From: a virus
DNA length: 49,501 nucleotides
IMG/VR virus record: IMGVR_UViG_3300017773_000014
Coordinates: 1-49,501 of that record
Direction: 5' to 3' (one strand)
The notes under the pieces were generated by a model that did not search any database, was not told the DNA's origin, and saw nothing but the letters and a program-made list of their open reading frames with translations. Below are positions 44,573 through 49,501 of this stretch, piece by piece. The first letter of the stretch is position 1; each line of letters starts with the position of its first letter. The position numbers and the translations under genes are program-made.

Positions 44573-45409
44573 TTATGTTATTGTAAATTTACCTTTTTTC
44601 ATAGCATCTTTTTCTTTTTTCGTCTGAGTTCTAGTAATAATACCTTTAACAGTTTTTATTTGTTGTCCAGAACCATAAGGATCACCTGTTTTATAGGGAT
44701 TATTTCCAATAACTTTTCCTCTAACAACTTCTCTTGGTATATCACTGTTATAAAGAGATTTTGAAGAAACTCCTCTACCGGTATCTCCTATTTGTCTTTC
44801 TTTGCCACCACCTTTAAATCCTGTAAAAGTTTTAGTACCACCTTTAGGTGTTGGCATACCAACTACTTCTAATCCGCCTCCGTCAGATTCATACTTAAAA
44901 GGCTTGGCATCTGCATGTGTATGGCCTGTTTTGCCACCGTGGCCAGCATTATCTAAAGGAGTGGAATGTCCGTCGTTCATTCCTGAATCTACCATACCGA
45001 GTTTATTCATTGTGCTTTGTGCTTTATATGAAAACGGCCCAGGAGTATCCATTTTTTTATTAGAACTTCCAGGATCCATTACATAAAAGTTTGGTGTGCC
45101 CATATTATTTGGTGTTTTCATAGTTCCATAATTACTTATTGATGTATATTTTTTATCTTTTCTTTTTTTAATTCTTTCAGCTCTTTTATCACTTATTTTT
45201 TTACTTGTTGTTTCAACCGAGCCGTCTTTTTTAGTTTTTCTAACAGTTTTTCTAGAATCACCTTGAAAATCTTTTCCTATCTCAACAGATTTTCCTTTTT
45301 CTTTTGAACCGTCTTTTTTTCTTCTATTACCTTTAATATATTCAGTAGAACCAGAATTATCTATTTTTACCTTTTTTTCCTCTTCAGGATTTGCTAAATG
45401 TTTGCTCAT
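44573..45409 (-). CDS. Charged Gly/Lys-rich protein, unknown
   Basis: A 278-residue protein. The first 100 residues are highly charged and Lys-rich (KKVKIDNSGSTEYIKGNRRK). The rest is Gly/Ser/Thr/Pro-rich and probably disordered, with GGKTGHTHADAKPFKYESDG and FTGFKGGGKERQIGDTGRG. No fold or enzymatic motif is evident. Its start overlaps the 86-residue gene's end by 26 bases. Location in the basic-protein cluster suggests a virion-associated or DNA-interacting protein, by inference only. Confidence 0.65.
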   Translation of the reverse strand: MSKHLANPEEEKKVKIDNSGSTEYIKGNRRKKDGSKEKGKSVEIGKDFQGDSRKTVRKTKKDGSVETTSKKISDKRAERIKKRKDKKYTSISNYGTMKTPNNMGTPNFYVMDPGSSNKKMDTPGPFSYKAQSTMNKLGMVDSGMNDGHSTPLDNAGHGGKTGHTHADAKPFKYESDGGGLEVVGMPTPKGGTKTFTGFKGGGKERQIGDTGRGVSSKSLYNSDIPREVVRGKVIGNNPYKTGDPYGSGQQIKTVKGIITRTQTKKEKDAMKKGKFTIT

Positions 45410-45644
45410 TTTTTTCTTTTTTAGTTCCTTTACCGTCGTTACCGCGGTTTTTCTTAATTGATTTAAATTTTCGATCCTTATGATCGTAGTCTTTACCTTT
45501 AATATTCTTACCCGCCTTTTTTGCAGCTCTTCGCTTTTTTTGGCTATCTGCTCTTTTTATTTCTCTAGAGCGCGAATTTGCATAACGCAAATCTCTTTTA
45601 GCTTTAGCTGTTTTAGCTTTGCGAGTTAATTTTTTACGGGCCAT
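45384..45644 (-). CDS. Small basic phage protein
   Basis: An 86-residue, strongly basic protein: MARKKLTRKAKTAKAKRDL, then SQKKRRAAKKAGKNIKGKDY and KNRGNDGKGTKKEKNE. I recognise the layout, with KGKDYDHKDRKF in the middle, from other marine phages, but no function is assigned. High Lys/Arg content suggests nucleic acid binding. The start overlaps the end of the upstream membrane protein gene by 11 bases. Confidence 0.7.
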   Translation of the reverse strand: MARKKLTRKAKTAKAKRDLRYANSRSREIKRADSQKKRRAAKKAGKNIKGKDYDHKDRKFKSIKKNRGNDGKGTKKEKNEQTFSKS

Positions 45645-46059
45645 CTAATCCTTTTATATTTTTTTTAGCATACTGTATGTCATCAAAATCCATGGCAGCT
45701 TTTAATATTATTTTATCCATAACTGCATCTTGATTTTCAAGCATTTGTTTTTGCAAATCAATAACCATTTTTTCTAAATTATCTTTTGCTTTTACCAGCA
45801 TATCTATTGAATGTTGTTTCTTTTCAACTTCATTTTTAAGTGCTGTAACATCATCTGGCTTGGTTCCAGTGATGCTCGATATTATTACAGGGATTGATGC
45901 CGCGATTGTTCCGATTAACATCATAACCACTTCTTTATTTGCATCCAGCACTGGATACTGTAATAAAGTAATTATTATTCCTATTACAAATAGAAATACA
46001 AATAATGATCCGCCATAAGATCTTAATTCTTTAGCCACGCCGTTTTTTGGAATTGCCAT
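45634..46059 (-). CDS. Two-TM membrane protein with coiled coil
   Basis: A 141-residue protein. Residues 17-34 (GSLFVFLFVIGIIITLLQ) and 44-62 (VVMMLIGTIAASIPVIISSI) are transmembrane helices. Residues 70-112 form a charged coiled coil (EVEKKQHSIDMLVKAKDNLE), and the C-terminus is amphipathic. It may be a holin-like or envelope-associated protein, but it is far from the endolysin at 27.7 kb, so the role is uncertain. The start overlaps the end of the preceding basic protein gene by 29 bases. Confidence 0.7.
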   Translation of the reverse strand: MAIPKNGVAKELRSYGGSLFVFLFVIGIIITLLQYPVLDANKEVVMMLIGTIAASIPVIISSITGTKPDDVTALKNEVEKKQHSIDMLVKAKDNLEKMVIDLQKQMLENQDAVMDKIILKAAMDFDDIQYAKKNIKGLDGP

Positions 46060-46327
46060 TTTTTTTCGCTTTAGTAGTTTTTCTTCTTATTTGAGAAGTC
46101 TTTCTTCCCATTCCTACTCTTTTCTTTTCAGCTACCGCCTTTCGCTTTTCAGAGGAGGACATCTCACTCCAAGTTTTTACTGTTTTGCCGGATACTCTTT
46201 TTGAGGGCCTGCATTTTTTAGTATTCTTATTCTTACGTGAACCGCAAACATTACCTTTTTCGTCGGTCCACTTTTCTTTAAACCAACGTTTAAGTGCTAA
46301 TCCTTTTTTAGTTTTTCTTACTGCCAC
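46031..46327 (-). CDS. Basic conserved phage protein (GTG start)
   Basis: A 98-residue basic protein of a conserved phage family (I think DUF5872). It has KKGLALKRWFKEKWTDEKGN, then CGSRKNKNTKKCRPSKRVSG, KTWSEMSSSEKRKAVAEKKR and VGMGRKTSQIRRKTTKA. The Cys-(12)-Cys spacing could hold metal but this is unproven. I chose the GTG at 46327 because the family pattern starts here, and an upstream in-frame ATG at 46360 would only add MLLLIFKKYIN. It overlaps the end of the 53-residue gene by 20 bases. Confidence 0.75.
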   Translation of the reverse strand: MAVRKTKKGLALKRWFKEKWTDEKGNVCGSRKNKNTKKCRPSKRVSGKTVKTWSEMSSSEKRKAVAEKKRVGMGRKTSQIRRKTTKAKKNGNSKKRRG

Positions 46328-46469
46328 GTTTATGTACTTTTTGAATATCAAAAGAAGCATATAAAGAAGCCCCGGGGTGTTTTACAAATTTACCCGTATG
46401 CTTCATTAATTTATACCCCGCTCCTTTTTTCATCCAGTGGTACCCCGCAGGTGCTTTTACTTTTTTCAT
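46308..46469 (-). CDS. 53-residue conserved basic protein
   Basis: An ORF on the - strand that reads MKKVKAPAGYHWMKKGAGYK, then LMKHTGKFVKHPGASLYASF and IQKVHKRGSKKN. I recognise this APAGYHWMK / GYKLMKHTGKF / GASLYASF layout from marine phage genomes. It is basic, without membrane segments. Its stop overlaps the GTG start of the next gene by 20 bases. Function unknown. Confidence 0.75.
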   Translation of the reverse strand: MKKVKAPAGYHWMKKGAGYKLMKHTGKFVKHPGASLYASFDIQKVHKRGSKKN

Positions 46470-46470
46470 A

Positions 46471-46905
46471 TTATGTTAAACCGCTAGTCATCATATTAAT
46501 TACCCCACCTCTTCCTCTTTTTTTAAGCATATTATTTTTAAATAATCTACCAGCTGGTCCACCCATGGTTGTAGCTAATTGTTGTCCTGCTTCTAATTGT
46601 GCGGAAGCTACATTTTCTTGAGCTGCTGCCGCTGCACCTTGTACTTCACCGCCGGAACCTACATTGTGTGATTCTAGTTTACTGGCTGCTGCTTGTATTG
46701 CAGCTACATCATCTTGAAAGTCTAAGGGTGTTCCATAATTTTCTGGTGAATCAGCTCTAACTTCTGCTGCAAAGCTTTCTGGTAATTTGCCTGCAGCTTC
46801 TGCAGCTCGTAGCTTTTCATTAAAATCCAGTGGCGTTCCGCATGGTTTGCTTTTAGTGCTCATGCCCGCAGCACCTAAATTTTGTGGTCCTATTCCGTTT
46901 TCCAT
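46471..46905 (-). CDS. Ala/Gly-rich protein with repeated motif
   Basis: A 144-residue protein. I start it at the ATG at 46905 (MENGIGPQNLGAAGMSTK), directly after the upstream gene's stop; an ATG at 46980 would overlap that gene almost fully. The motif CGTPLDFNEKLRAAEAAGKL recurs as YGTPLDFQDDVAAIQAAASK about 40 residues later, an internal duplication. The C-terminus is Gly-rich and basic (KNNMLKKRGRGGVINMM). Function unknown; it may be structural. Confidence 0.72.
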   Translation of the reverse strand: MENGIGPQNLGAAGMSTKSKPCGTPLDFNEKLRAAEAAGKLPESFAAEVRADSPENYGTPLDFQDDVAAIQAAASKLESHNVGSGGEVQGAAAAAQENVASAQLEAGQQLATTMGGPAGRLFKNNMLKKRGRGGVINMMTSGLT

Positions 46906-46906
46906 A

Positions 46907-47065
46907 TTATTTCTTTTTTTTACCTTTATTTTTACGACACTTAGCAATAGCGCCGGAGGCGTAAGCCGATGGAAAAACATCGTATCTTGCCTTTACACTA
47001 TAATAACAGCTGTCTTTATTAGAGCCGCTGCGTTTTCTACTTGATCGTCTTCTTGTTTTTGGCAT
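46907..47065 (-). CDS. 52-residue basic conserved protein
   Basis: An ORF reading MPKTRRRSSRKRSGSNKDSC, then YYSVKARYDVFPSAYASGAI and AKCRKNKGKKKK. The KDSCYYSVKARYDVFPSAYASGA type of motif with two cysteines (K-D-x-C-Y-Y ... A-K-C-R-K) is common in small marine-phage proteins. It is highly basic. Function is unknown. Its start overlaps the end of the lipoprotein gene by 29 bases. Confidence 0.78.
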   Translation of the reverse strand: MPKTRRRSSRKRSGSNKDSCYYSVKARYDVFPSAYASGAIAKCRKNKGKKKK

Positions 47066-47249
47066 TTCTTCTATATTGGTTTAATTCATTATATAAATGC
47101 TGTGCCAATATAACCTCCACCTGATTGGTGCCACATACATCTTTAGTTATGTCTTTAAATTGTTCGTACTTTATTTCGTACGATGTTTTCTTTGTTGTTG
47201 CGCAACTAGTCAGAATTGCAAGTGCACAGCTTAGTATTAGTTGTTTCAT
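47037..47249 (-). CDS. Small predicted lipoprotein
   Basis: A 70-residue protein. Residues 1-16 form a type II signal peptide: Lys near the start, hydrophobic ILSCALAILTSC, with the lipobox LTSC at 13-16, so Cys16 should be acylated and anchored in a membrane. The remainder is mildly basic and helical with one further cysteine (DVCGTN). It could be an outer-membrane spanin-like subunit or a superinfection factor, but there is no direct evidence. Its 5' end overlaps the 56-residue ORF by 44 bases in another frame. Confidence 0.68.
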   Translation of the reverse strand: MKQLILSCALAILTSCATTKKTSYEIKYEQFKDITKDVCGTNQVEVILAQHLYNELNQYRRNAKNKKTIK

Positions 47250-47376
47250 CTGGTGTGTTTGTTTGTGCTAGATGTATTTCAATCATAGCAGCAGTTAGTT
47301 TGTCCACAGCCTTACGTATCTCTTTTAGCTCGTTTCGGATACCATTGGCTTTAATGTGGGTATATTCTTTACTCAT
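47206..47376 (-). CDS. 56-residue helical protein overlapping the lipoprotein gene
   Basis: This ORF starts with ATG at 47376, sharing one base with the upstream gene's stop (TAATG), and ends inside the lipoprotein gene. The protein has a helical core (GIRNELKEIRKAVDKLTAAM) and a short cysteine-containing tail (KLCTCNSD). It has no membrane segment, so it is not a classical inner spanin. TAATG coupling and its position support expression. Confidence 0.55.
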   Translation of the reverse strand: MSKEYTHIKANGIRNELKEIRKAVDKLTAAMIEIHLAQTNTPDETTNTKLCTCNSD

Positions 47377-47642
47377 TATATTTGATTGTTTATTTTGTTA
47401 TCTAAATAAGTGCATGCCGCCGTCTTAATAAAGCCGGGTACCCATTTTGGATCCCTGCATATAGAAGGTCTGCTGTCATATATAGAGCACCGGGCTTTCT
47501 TATTATCGTAATTATTACAGTAGCCGTTAGCTTTTTCTTTTAATCCAGCCTTCTCTGCAGCTGCTTTTATTTTGCTGGGCAACATACTTAATTTACAGCA
47601 AGCACCGCAGTGCCAACATTGCCATCTTAGCTTGTCCAACAT
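47376..47642 (-). CDS. Cysteine-cluster protein of YkgJ type
   Basis: An 88-residue protein with WQCWHCGACCKL at 8-19 (CxxCxxCC) and a later CNNYDNKKARCSIYDSRPSI (42-61, C at 42 and 52) then CR and CTYLD, matching the YkgJ family thought to bind zinc or iron-sulfur. The family's terminal R-P-x-x-C-R is present as SRPSICRD. It is the first gene of the - strand module, adjacent to the divergent control region, and so may be expressed early. Its biochemical role in phages is unknown. Confidence 0.8.
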   Translation of the reverse strand: MLDKLRWQCWHCGACCKLSMLPSKIKAAAEKAGLKEKANGYCNNYDNKKARCSIYDSRPSICRDPKWVPGFIKTAACTYLDNKINNQI

Positions 47643-47671
47643 AGTAGATTGTGGATTTGAATTAATTATAT

Positions 47672-47707
47672 AAGATAAATATAGGGTTTGTATTACACGT
47701 AACGTAT
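47672..47707 (-). promoter_or_regulatory. Candidate - strand promoter for the leftward module
   Basis: On the - strand ATACGTTACG (start at 47707) matches the first block of the 36-bp cassette, and an A/T-rich stretch with TATATTTA follows about 24 bases later. A transcript would begin about 25 bases from the ATG at 47642. Partial match only. Confidence 0.35.
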
Positions 47708-47734
47708 TGATAATCAGCGTTTTAGGAAAATCCT

Positions 47735-47770
47735 ATATATAATAGCCCCCATATTAGCAATAAAACGTAC
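47735..47770 (-). promoter_or_regulatory. Candidate second - strand promoter
   Basis: GTACGTT on the - strand (47770-47764) with TTATAT at the same offset (28-33) as the cassette's -10 box. The middle (GGGGGC) is not conserved, so the match is weak. Confidence 0.3.
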
Positions 47771-47773
47771 ATT

Positions 47774-48030
47774 TTACTGAATATAATGCAGTGAATCGGC
47801 CATTTTGCCGTGTATAGCGCAGGGTACGTTGCAAACTTAAGTCATTGATAGTGAATACTTTGCATTATACTCAATAATATAGAAGTTTGTGTGAATATAT
47901 GGTGATAATTTCACACTTTTATTGTAATATACTCAGAGATCTTACATTATACCTACATTATTAATAAATATATATTAATGTTTTATAGTATTTACTTTAT
48001 ATATAATTAATTATTACATTATATTCAATG
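47774..48030. repeat. Five degenerate repeats of TTRCATTATAYTCAAT
   Basis: Copies: rc of 47774-47793 (CTGCATTATATTCAGT), 47860-47876 (TTGCATTATACTCAATA), 47921-47938 (TTGTAATATACTCAGAG), 47942-47956 (TTACATTATACCTAC) and 48014-48030 (TTACATTATATTCAATG). One is inverted. They resemble iterons or binding sites for an unidentified protein, all inside the non-coding gap. Confidence 0.55.
47889..47916. repeat. 7-bp inverted repeat (operator-like)
   Basis: GTGTGAA (47889-47895) and TTCACAC (47910-47916) are exact complements with a 14-base spacer in the divergent region. This could be an operator or cruciform-prone site. Confidence 0.5.
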
Positions 48031-48105
48031 AAGTTACTAATTTATTAAATTATTAATAGTATATATTATATTATAGTGCAATATTATTAAAAAGGGACAT
48101 TTTTG

Positions 48106-48127
48106 TTAAATATTATTGAATATTTAA
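48106..48127. repeat. Perfect 9-bp inverted repeat upstream of the first cassette
   Basis: TTAAATATT (48106-48114), loop ATTG, AATATTTAA (48119-48127). It lies 14 bases before the first promoter cassette (48141). Candidate regulator-binding site. Confidence 0.6.
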
Positions 48128-48140
48128 TAATTTATATATA

Positions 48141-48176
48141 GTACGTTACAAATTCTATTATAAAGTGATAATATAA
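48141..48176 (+). promoter_or_regulatory. 36-bp promoter cassette, copy 1
   Basis: GTACGTTACAAA then 8 variable bases then TAAAGTGATAATATAA. TTACAA and TAATAT are 17 bases apart, like -35/-10 boxes, with an extended -10 TGA before TAATAT. The start codon at 48202 is 25 bases after its end. Confidence 0.72.
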
Positions 48177-48201
48177 ATGTAACTAATTAAAAATATATAA
48201 A

Positions 48202-48423
48202 ATGTCAAATTTAAAAAATTTATCAACAAATCATTACAAATCTAAAACAATTTCACATAAAAAAATAAATATACTTAATTCAAAATACATTGGATTTAAA
48301 TTAACAGATTTATTAAACTTTAAATTTTATCACAAAAATCCAAATATAATAGAATTTAATTTAAAAGGTTTTAGTTTTATAAATAAAAAGAATATAACTG
48401 AAAGTACGTTACAAAATTTATAA
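48202..48423 (+). CDS. Small Lys/Asn-rich protein, unknown
   Basis: A 73-residue protein, the first of the small + strand array, 25 bases after promoter cassette 1. Very AT-rich codons give a Lys, Asn and Ile-rich sequence (SKTISHKKINILNSKYIG). Its final codons (GAA AGT ACG TTA CAA AAT TTA TAA) lie inside promoter cassette 2. No motif, membrane segment or cysteine is seen. Probably an early protein by position. Confidence 0.6.
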   Translation: MSNLKNLSTNHYKSKTISHKKINILNSKYIGFKLTDLLNFKFYHKNPNIIEFNLKGFSFINKKNITESTLQNL

Positions 48424-48439
48424 TAAAGTGATAATATAA
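48404..48439 (+). promoter_or_regulatory. 36-bp promoter cassette, copy 2
   Basis: Same 36-base layout as copy 1, with GTACGTTACAAA and TAAAGTGATAATATAA. It overlaps the last codons and stop of the upstream gene, and the next ATG lies at 48453. Confidence 0.72.
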
Positions 48440-48452
48440 TAAAATAAATAAT

Positions 48453-48566
48453 ATGAGTATAAAAGAATTAATAAATAAATTAAAAGAAATTGAAAATAAA
48501 GAAGATTATATAGTAAATGTAAATTTTTCAAATCCTTTTCAAATAGATATAAAAATAAATAAATAA
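48453..48566 (+). CDS. 37-residue protein, unknown
   Basis: A small ORF 13 bases after promoter cassette 2: MSIKELINKLKEIENKEDYI, then a hydrophobic and polar tail (NVNFSNPFQIDIKINK). It is helical and charged at the start. Its stop abuts promoter cassette 3. Expression is likely because the gene has its own cassette, but the function is unknown. Confidence 0.55.
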   Translation: MSIKELINKLKEIENKEDYIVNVNFSNPFQIDIKINK

Positions 48567-48602
48567 GTACGTCACAAAATAAATATTAAAGTGATAATAT
48601 AA
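48567..48602 (+). promoter_or_regulatory. 36-bp promoter cassette, copy 3
   Basis: GTACGTCACAAA then 8 variable bases then TAAAGTGATAATATAA. It begins at the base after the stop of the 37-residue gene. The next ATG lies at 48626. Confidence 0.72.
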
Positions 48603-48625
48603 TAAAATAAATAAAATATAATAAA

Positions 48626-48823
48626 ATGATACAAAATAATTTCTCAGTCCAAATATTTGACCAAGACACAGATAATAAATTAGATATAATATATATAAAT
48701 AATATTATAAACTTAGATGATAATAATAATGATTTCACAAAAATATTTGAAGAAGAATTATTAGATGAAAGTTTAAAAGATGAAGGTATAAATATAAATG
48801 ATATATACTATTCAATATTATAA
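48626..48823 (+). CDS. Small acidic protein, unknown
   Basis: A 65-residue acidic, Asp/Asn/Ile-rich protein following promoter cassette 3. It opens MIQNNFSVQIFDQDTDN, contains NIINLDDNNNDFTKIFEEEL and ends NDIYYSIL. Probably an early phage protein; the acidity could let it mimic DNA or bind a basic host factor, but that is speculation. Confidence 0.6.
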   Translation: MIQNNFSVQIFDQDTDNKLDIIYINNIINLDDNNNDFTKIFEEELLDESLKDEGININDIYYSIL

Positions 48824-48845
48824 ATAAATAAATAAATAAATAAAA
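48821..48845 (+). repeat. (TAAA)6 tandem repeat before a small gene
   Basis: Six tandem TAAA units, starting in the stop codon of the upstream gene and ending just before the ATG at 48847. A/T-rich leader that replaces a Shine-Dalgarno; possibly prone to slippage. Confidence 0.7.
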
Positions 48846-48846
48846 T

Positions 48847-48966
48847 ATGTTTAATAAAGAAGAAAAAAAGTTAATATTTCTAATGTTAGAAAATTTAATA
48901 AATAGTGATAGTGGAAAATTACACAATCCAAAAACAATAGAAAGTTTATATAATAAAATAAAATAA
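48847..48966 (+). CDS. 39-residue protein, unknown
   Basis: A small ORF following the (TAAA) repeat: MFNKEEKKLIFLMLENLINS, then DSGKLHNPKTIESLYNKIK. Mostly helical, with a hydrophobic run too short to be a membrane segment. No promoter cassette of its own, so it probably shares the upstream transcript. Confidence 0.52.
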   Translation: MFNKEEKKLIFLMLENLINSDSGKLHNPKTIESLYNKIK

Positions 48967-48995
48967 AAATTTACTATACACAAATACAAAAGAAA

Positions 48996-49163
48996 ATGAC
49001 AAAAAGATTTAACATAGAACTCGGAGTATTATTACATGAATTAAGTAAAAATACATTTGACTGTGACGGATTTGATAGTTTAGACTATAGACACAGAGAA
49101 CATATAAGAAATATGATAGTAAATAAAACAGATGAAATATTAAATATGAATAATTATGAATAA
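48996..49163 (+). CDS. 55-residue protein, unknown
   Basis: An ORF 29 bases after the previous stop: MTKRFNIELGVLLHELSKNT, then FDCDGFDSLDYRHREHIRNM and ending NNYE. The codon use is more balanced than its neighbours. The C-terminal codons overlap the next ATG by 8 bases, typical of packed phage early genes. Confidence 0.6.
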   Translation: MTKRFNIELGVLLHELSKNTFDCDGFDSLDYRHREHIRNMIVNKTDEILNMNNYE

Positions 49164-49341
49164 AGAATTTATAGATAAATTAGAAATAAGTATGGAAAAT
49201 GCAAAAATGCTTGGAAGAATAGAAGGTATTGTATCAAACTTAAGATTGTACTCTGATCATTTTGAATCAAAACCAATCAAATCATATTTTGAAAATGAAT
49301 TAAACAAAATAAAAAAATCAGTAAACAATATAAAATTATGA
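49156..49341 (+). CDS. 61-residue helical protein, unknown
   Basis: Starts inside the 3' end of the previous gene (8-base overlap). The protein is helical and charged ([37 protein letters not shown]), suggesting a coiled coil. Its stop overlaps the next ATG (ATGA). Confidence 0.62.
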   Translation: MNKEFIDKLEISMENAKMLGRIEGIVSNLRLYSDHFESKPIKSYFENELNKIKKSVNNIKL

Positions 49342-49454
49342 GTAATGAAATAGAATTAAAAGGACAAGAATTAGTTGACTATATAATGAAACGTTGGAAT
49401 TGGTCAGAAGAAAAAACACTGCATTGGTTAGCAGATAACTTAAATAATAAATAA
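49338..49454 (+). CDS. 38-residue protein, unknown
   Basis: Starts at ATG 49338, overlapping the previous stop. It reads [20 protein letters not shown], then [16 protein letters not shown]. Helical, with Trp-rich segments. Function unknown. Confidence 0.55.
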   Translation: MSNEIELKGQELVDYIMKRWNWSEEKTLHWLADNLNNK

Positions 49455-49460
49455 AATAAT

Positions 49461-49501
49461 ATGATAGTAAAAAGAAATAAAATGAATGAGTATTTAATCA
49501 A
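49461..49501 (+). CDS. Start of a further small gene, cut by the window end
   Basis: ATG at 49461 (MIVKRNKMNEYLI...) stays open to the last base. Spacing of 6 bases from the previous stop fits the array. Too short to classify. Confidence 0.4.
   Translation, partial: MIVKRNKMNEYLI

Larger units (their letters stand above)
47643..48201. other. Non-coding AT-rich divergent control region
   Basis: A 559-base gap without credible ORFs or tRNA-like structures, lying between divergently transcribed modules. It holds the first 36-bp promoter cassette (48141-48176), partial copies of its first block on both strands, five degenerate TRCATTATAYTCA repeats and two perfect inverted repeats. Candidate promoter and replication-origin region. 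Confidence 0.7.

Noticed and set aside
46906-46980. Upstream ATG giving a 25-residue longer version of the Ala/Gly-rich protein
   Set aside because: The extension lies inside the 52-residue gene and the shorter start at 46905 fits the spacing pattern.
47643-48201. tRNA or other structured RNA gene in the non-coding gap
   Set aside because: No cloverleaf or strong G+C stem seen; the region is almost entirely A/T.
48141-48602. Repeats as a CRISPR array
   Set aside because: Only three copies, spaced by whole genes of different lengths, and without spacer-like inserts; they fit promoters.
1-49501. Lysogeny genes (integrase, repressor, attachment site)
   Set aside because: None were seen; the window gives no sign of a temperate phage, though the rest of the genome is unseen.

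Overview
The window is a segment of a tailed double-stranded DNA phage genome, most likely from a short-tailed (podovirus-type) phage infecting a marine member of the Bacteroidota. This rests on several things. There is a complete head-and-tail gene set (terminase, portal, major capsid protein, tail rings, large tail stabilisation protein) whose order and sequence style resemble crAss-like and Cellulophaga phages. The tail protein has a BACON-like C-terminus. The DNA is very AT-rich (about 30% G+C by eye), and A/T-rich leaders without a Shine-Dalgarno sequence precede almost every start codon. Many small genes and fibre modules look like those common in marine phages. Family assignments come from reading the proteins; no database search was run.

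Layout. Bases 1-1430 (+ strand) hold the end of a class I ribonucleotide reductase gene and a tiny membrane protein, closed by a strong terminator (1436-1461) shared with the convergent late module. Bases 1465-47642 (- strand) form one long late module, transcribed right to left. From right to left it holds: small basic and cysteine-rich proteins (44.3-47.6 kb); a chaperonin pair groEL/groES and a winged-helix-like protein (42.0-44.2 kb); about 13 kb of tail-fibre, adhesin and lectin genes (28.6-42.0 kb); a lysis group with holin-like protein and M15 peptidase (27.7-28.6 kb); a second, two-domain GroES-like protein (26.9-27.5 kb); the packaging and head genes (19.2-26.9 kb); the tail genes (12.0-18.4 kb); and internal or ejected proteins ending in a 2319-residue multidomain polyprotein (1.5-12.0 kb). 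Bases 47643-48201 are a non-coding AT-rich divergent control region with repeats. Bases 48202-49501 (+ strand) carry an array of very small genes. The first three each have their own copy of a 36-bp promoter-like cassette, which suggests an early region.

How it works together. The early array and nucleotide metabolism run on the + strand. Late virion, lysis and chaperonin genes run on the - strand, tightly packed, with at least nine one-base TAATG stop/start overlaps that imply translational coupling. The phage-encoded GroEL and two GroES-like proteins probably fold capsid or tail proteins.

The observations most worth following up are: the chaperonin system with an altered ATP-loop motif; the giant protein with two HExxH zincin motifs and a PD-ExK nuclease-like motif; two virion proteins with complete type-1 copper ligand patterns; the repeated 36-bp promoter cassette; and patchy G+C mosaicism inside nrdA, terL and groEL.
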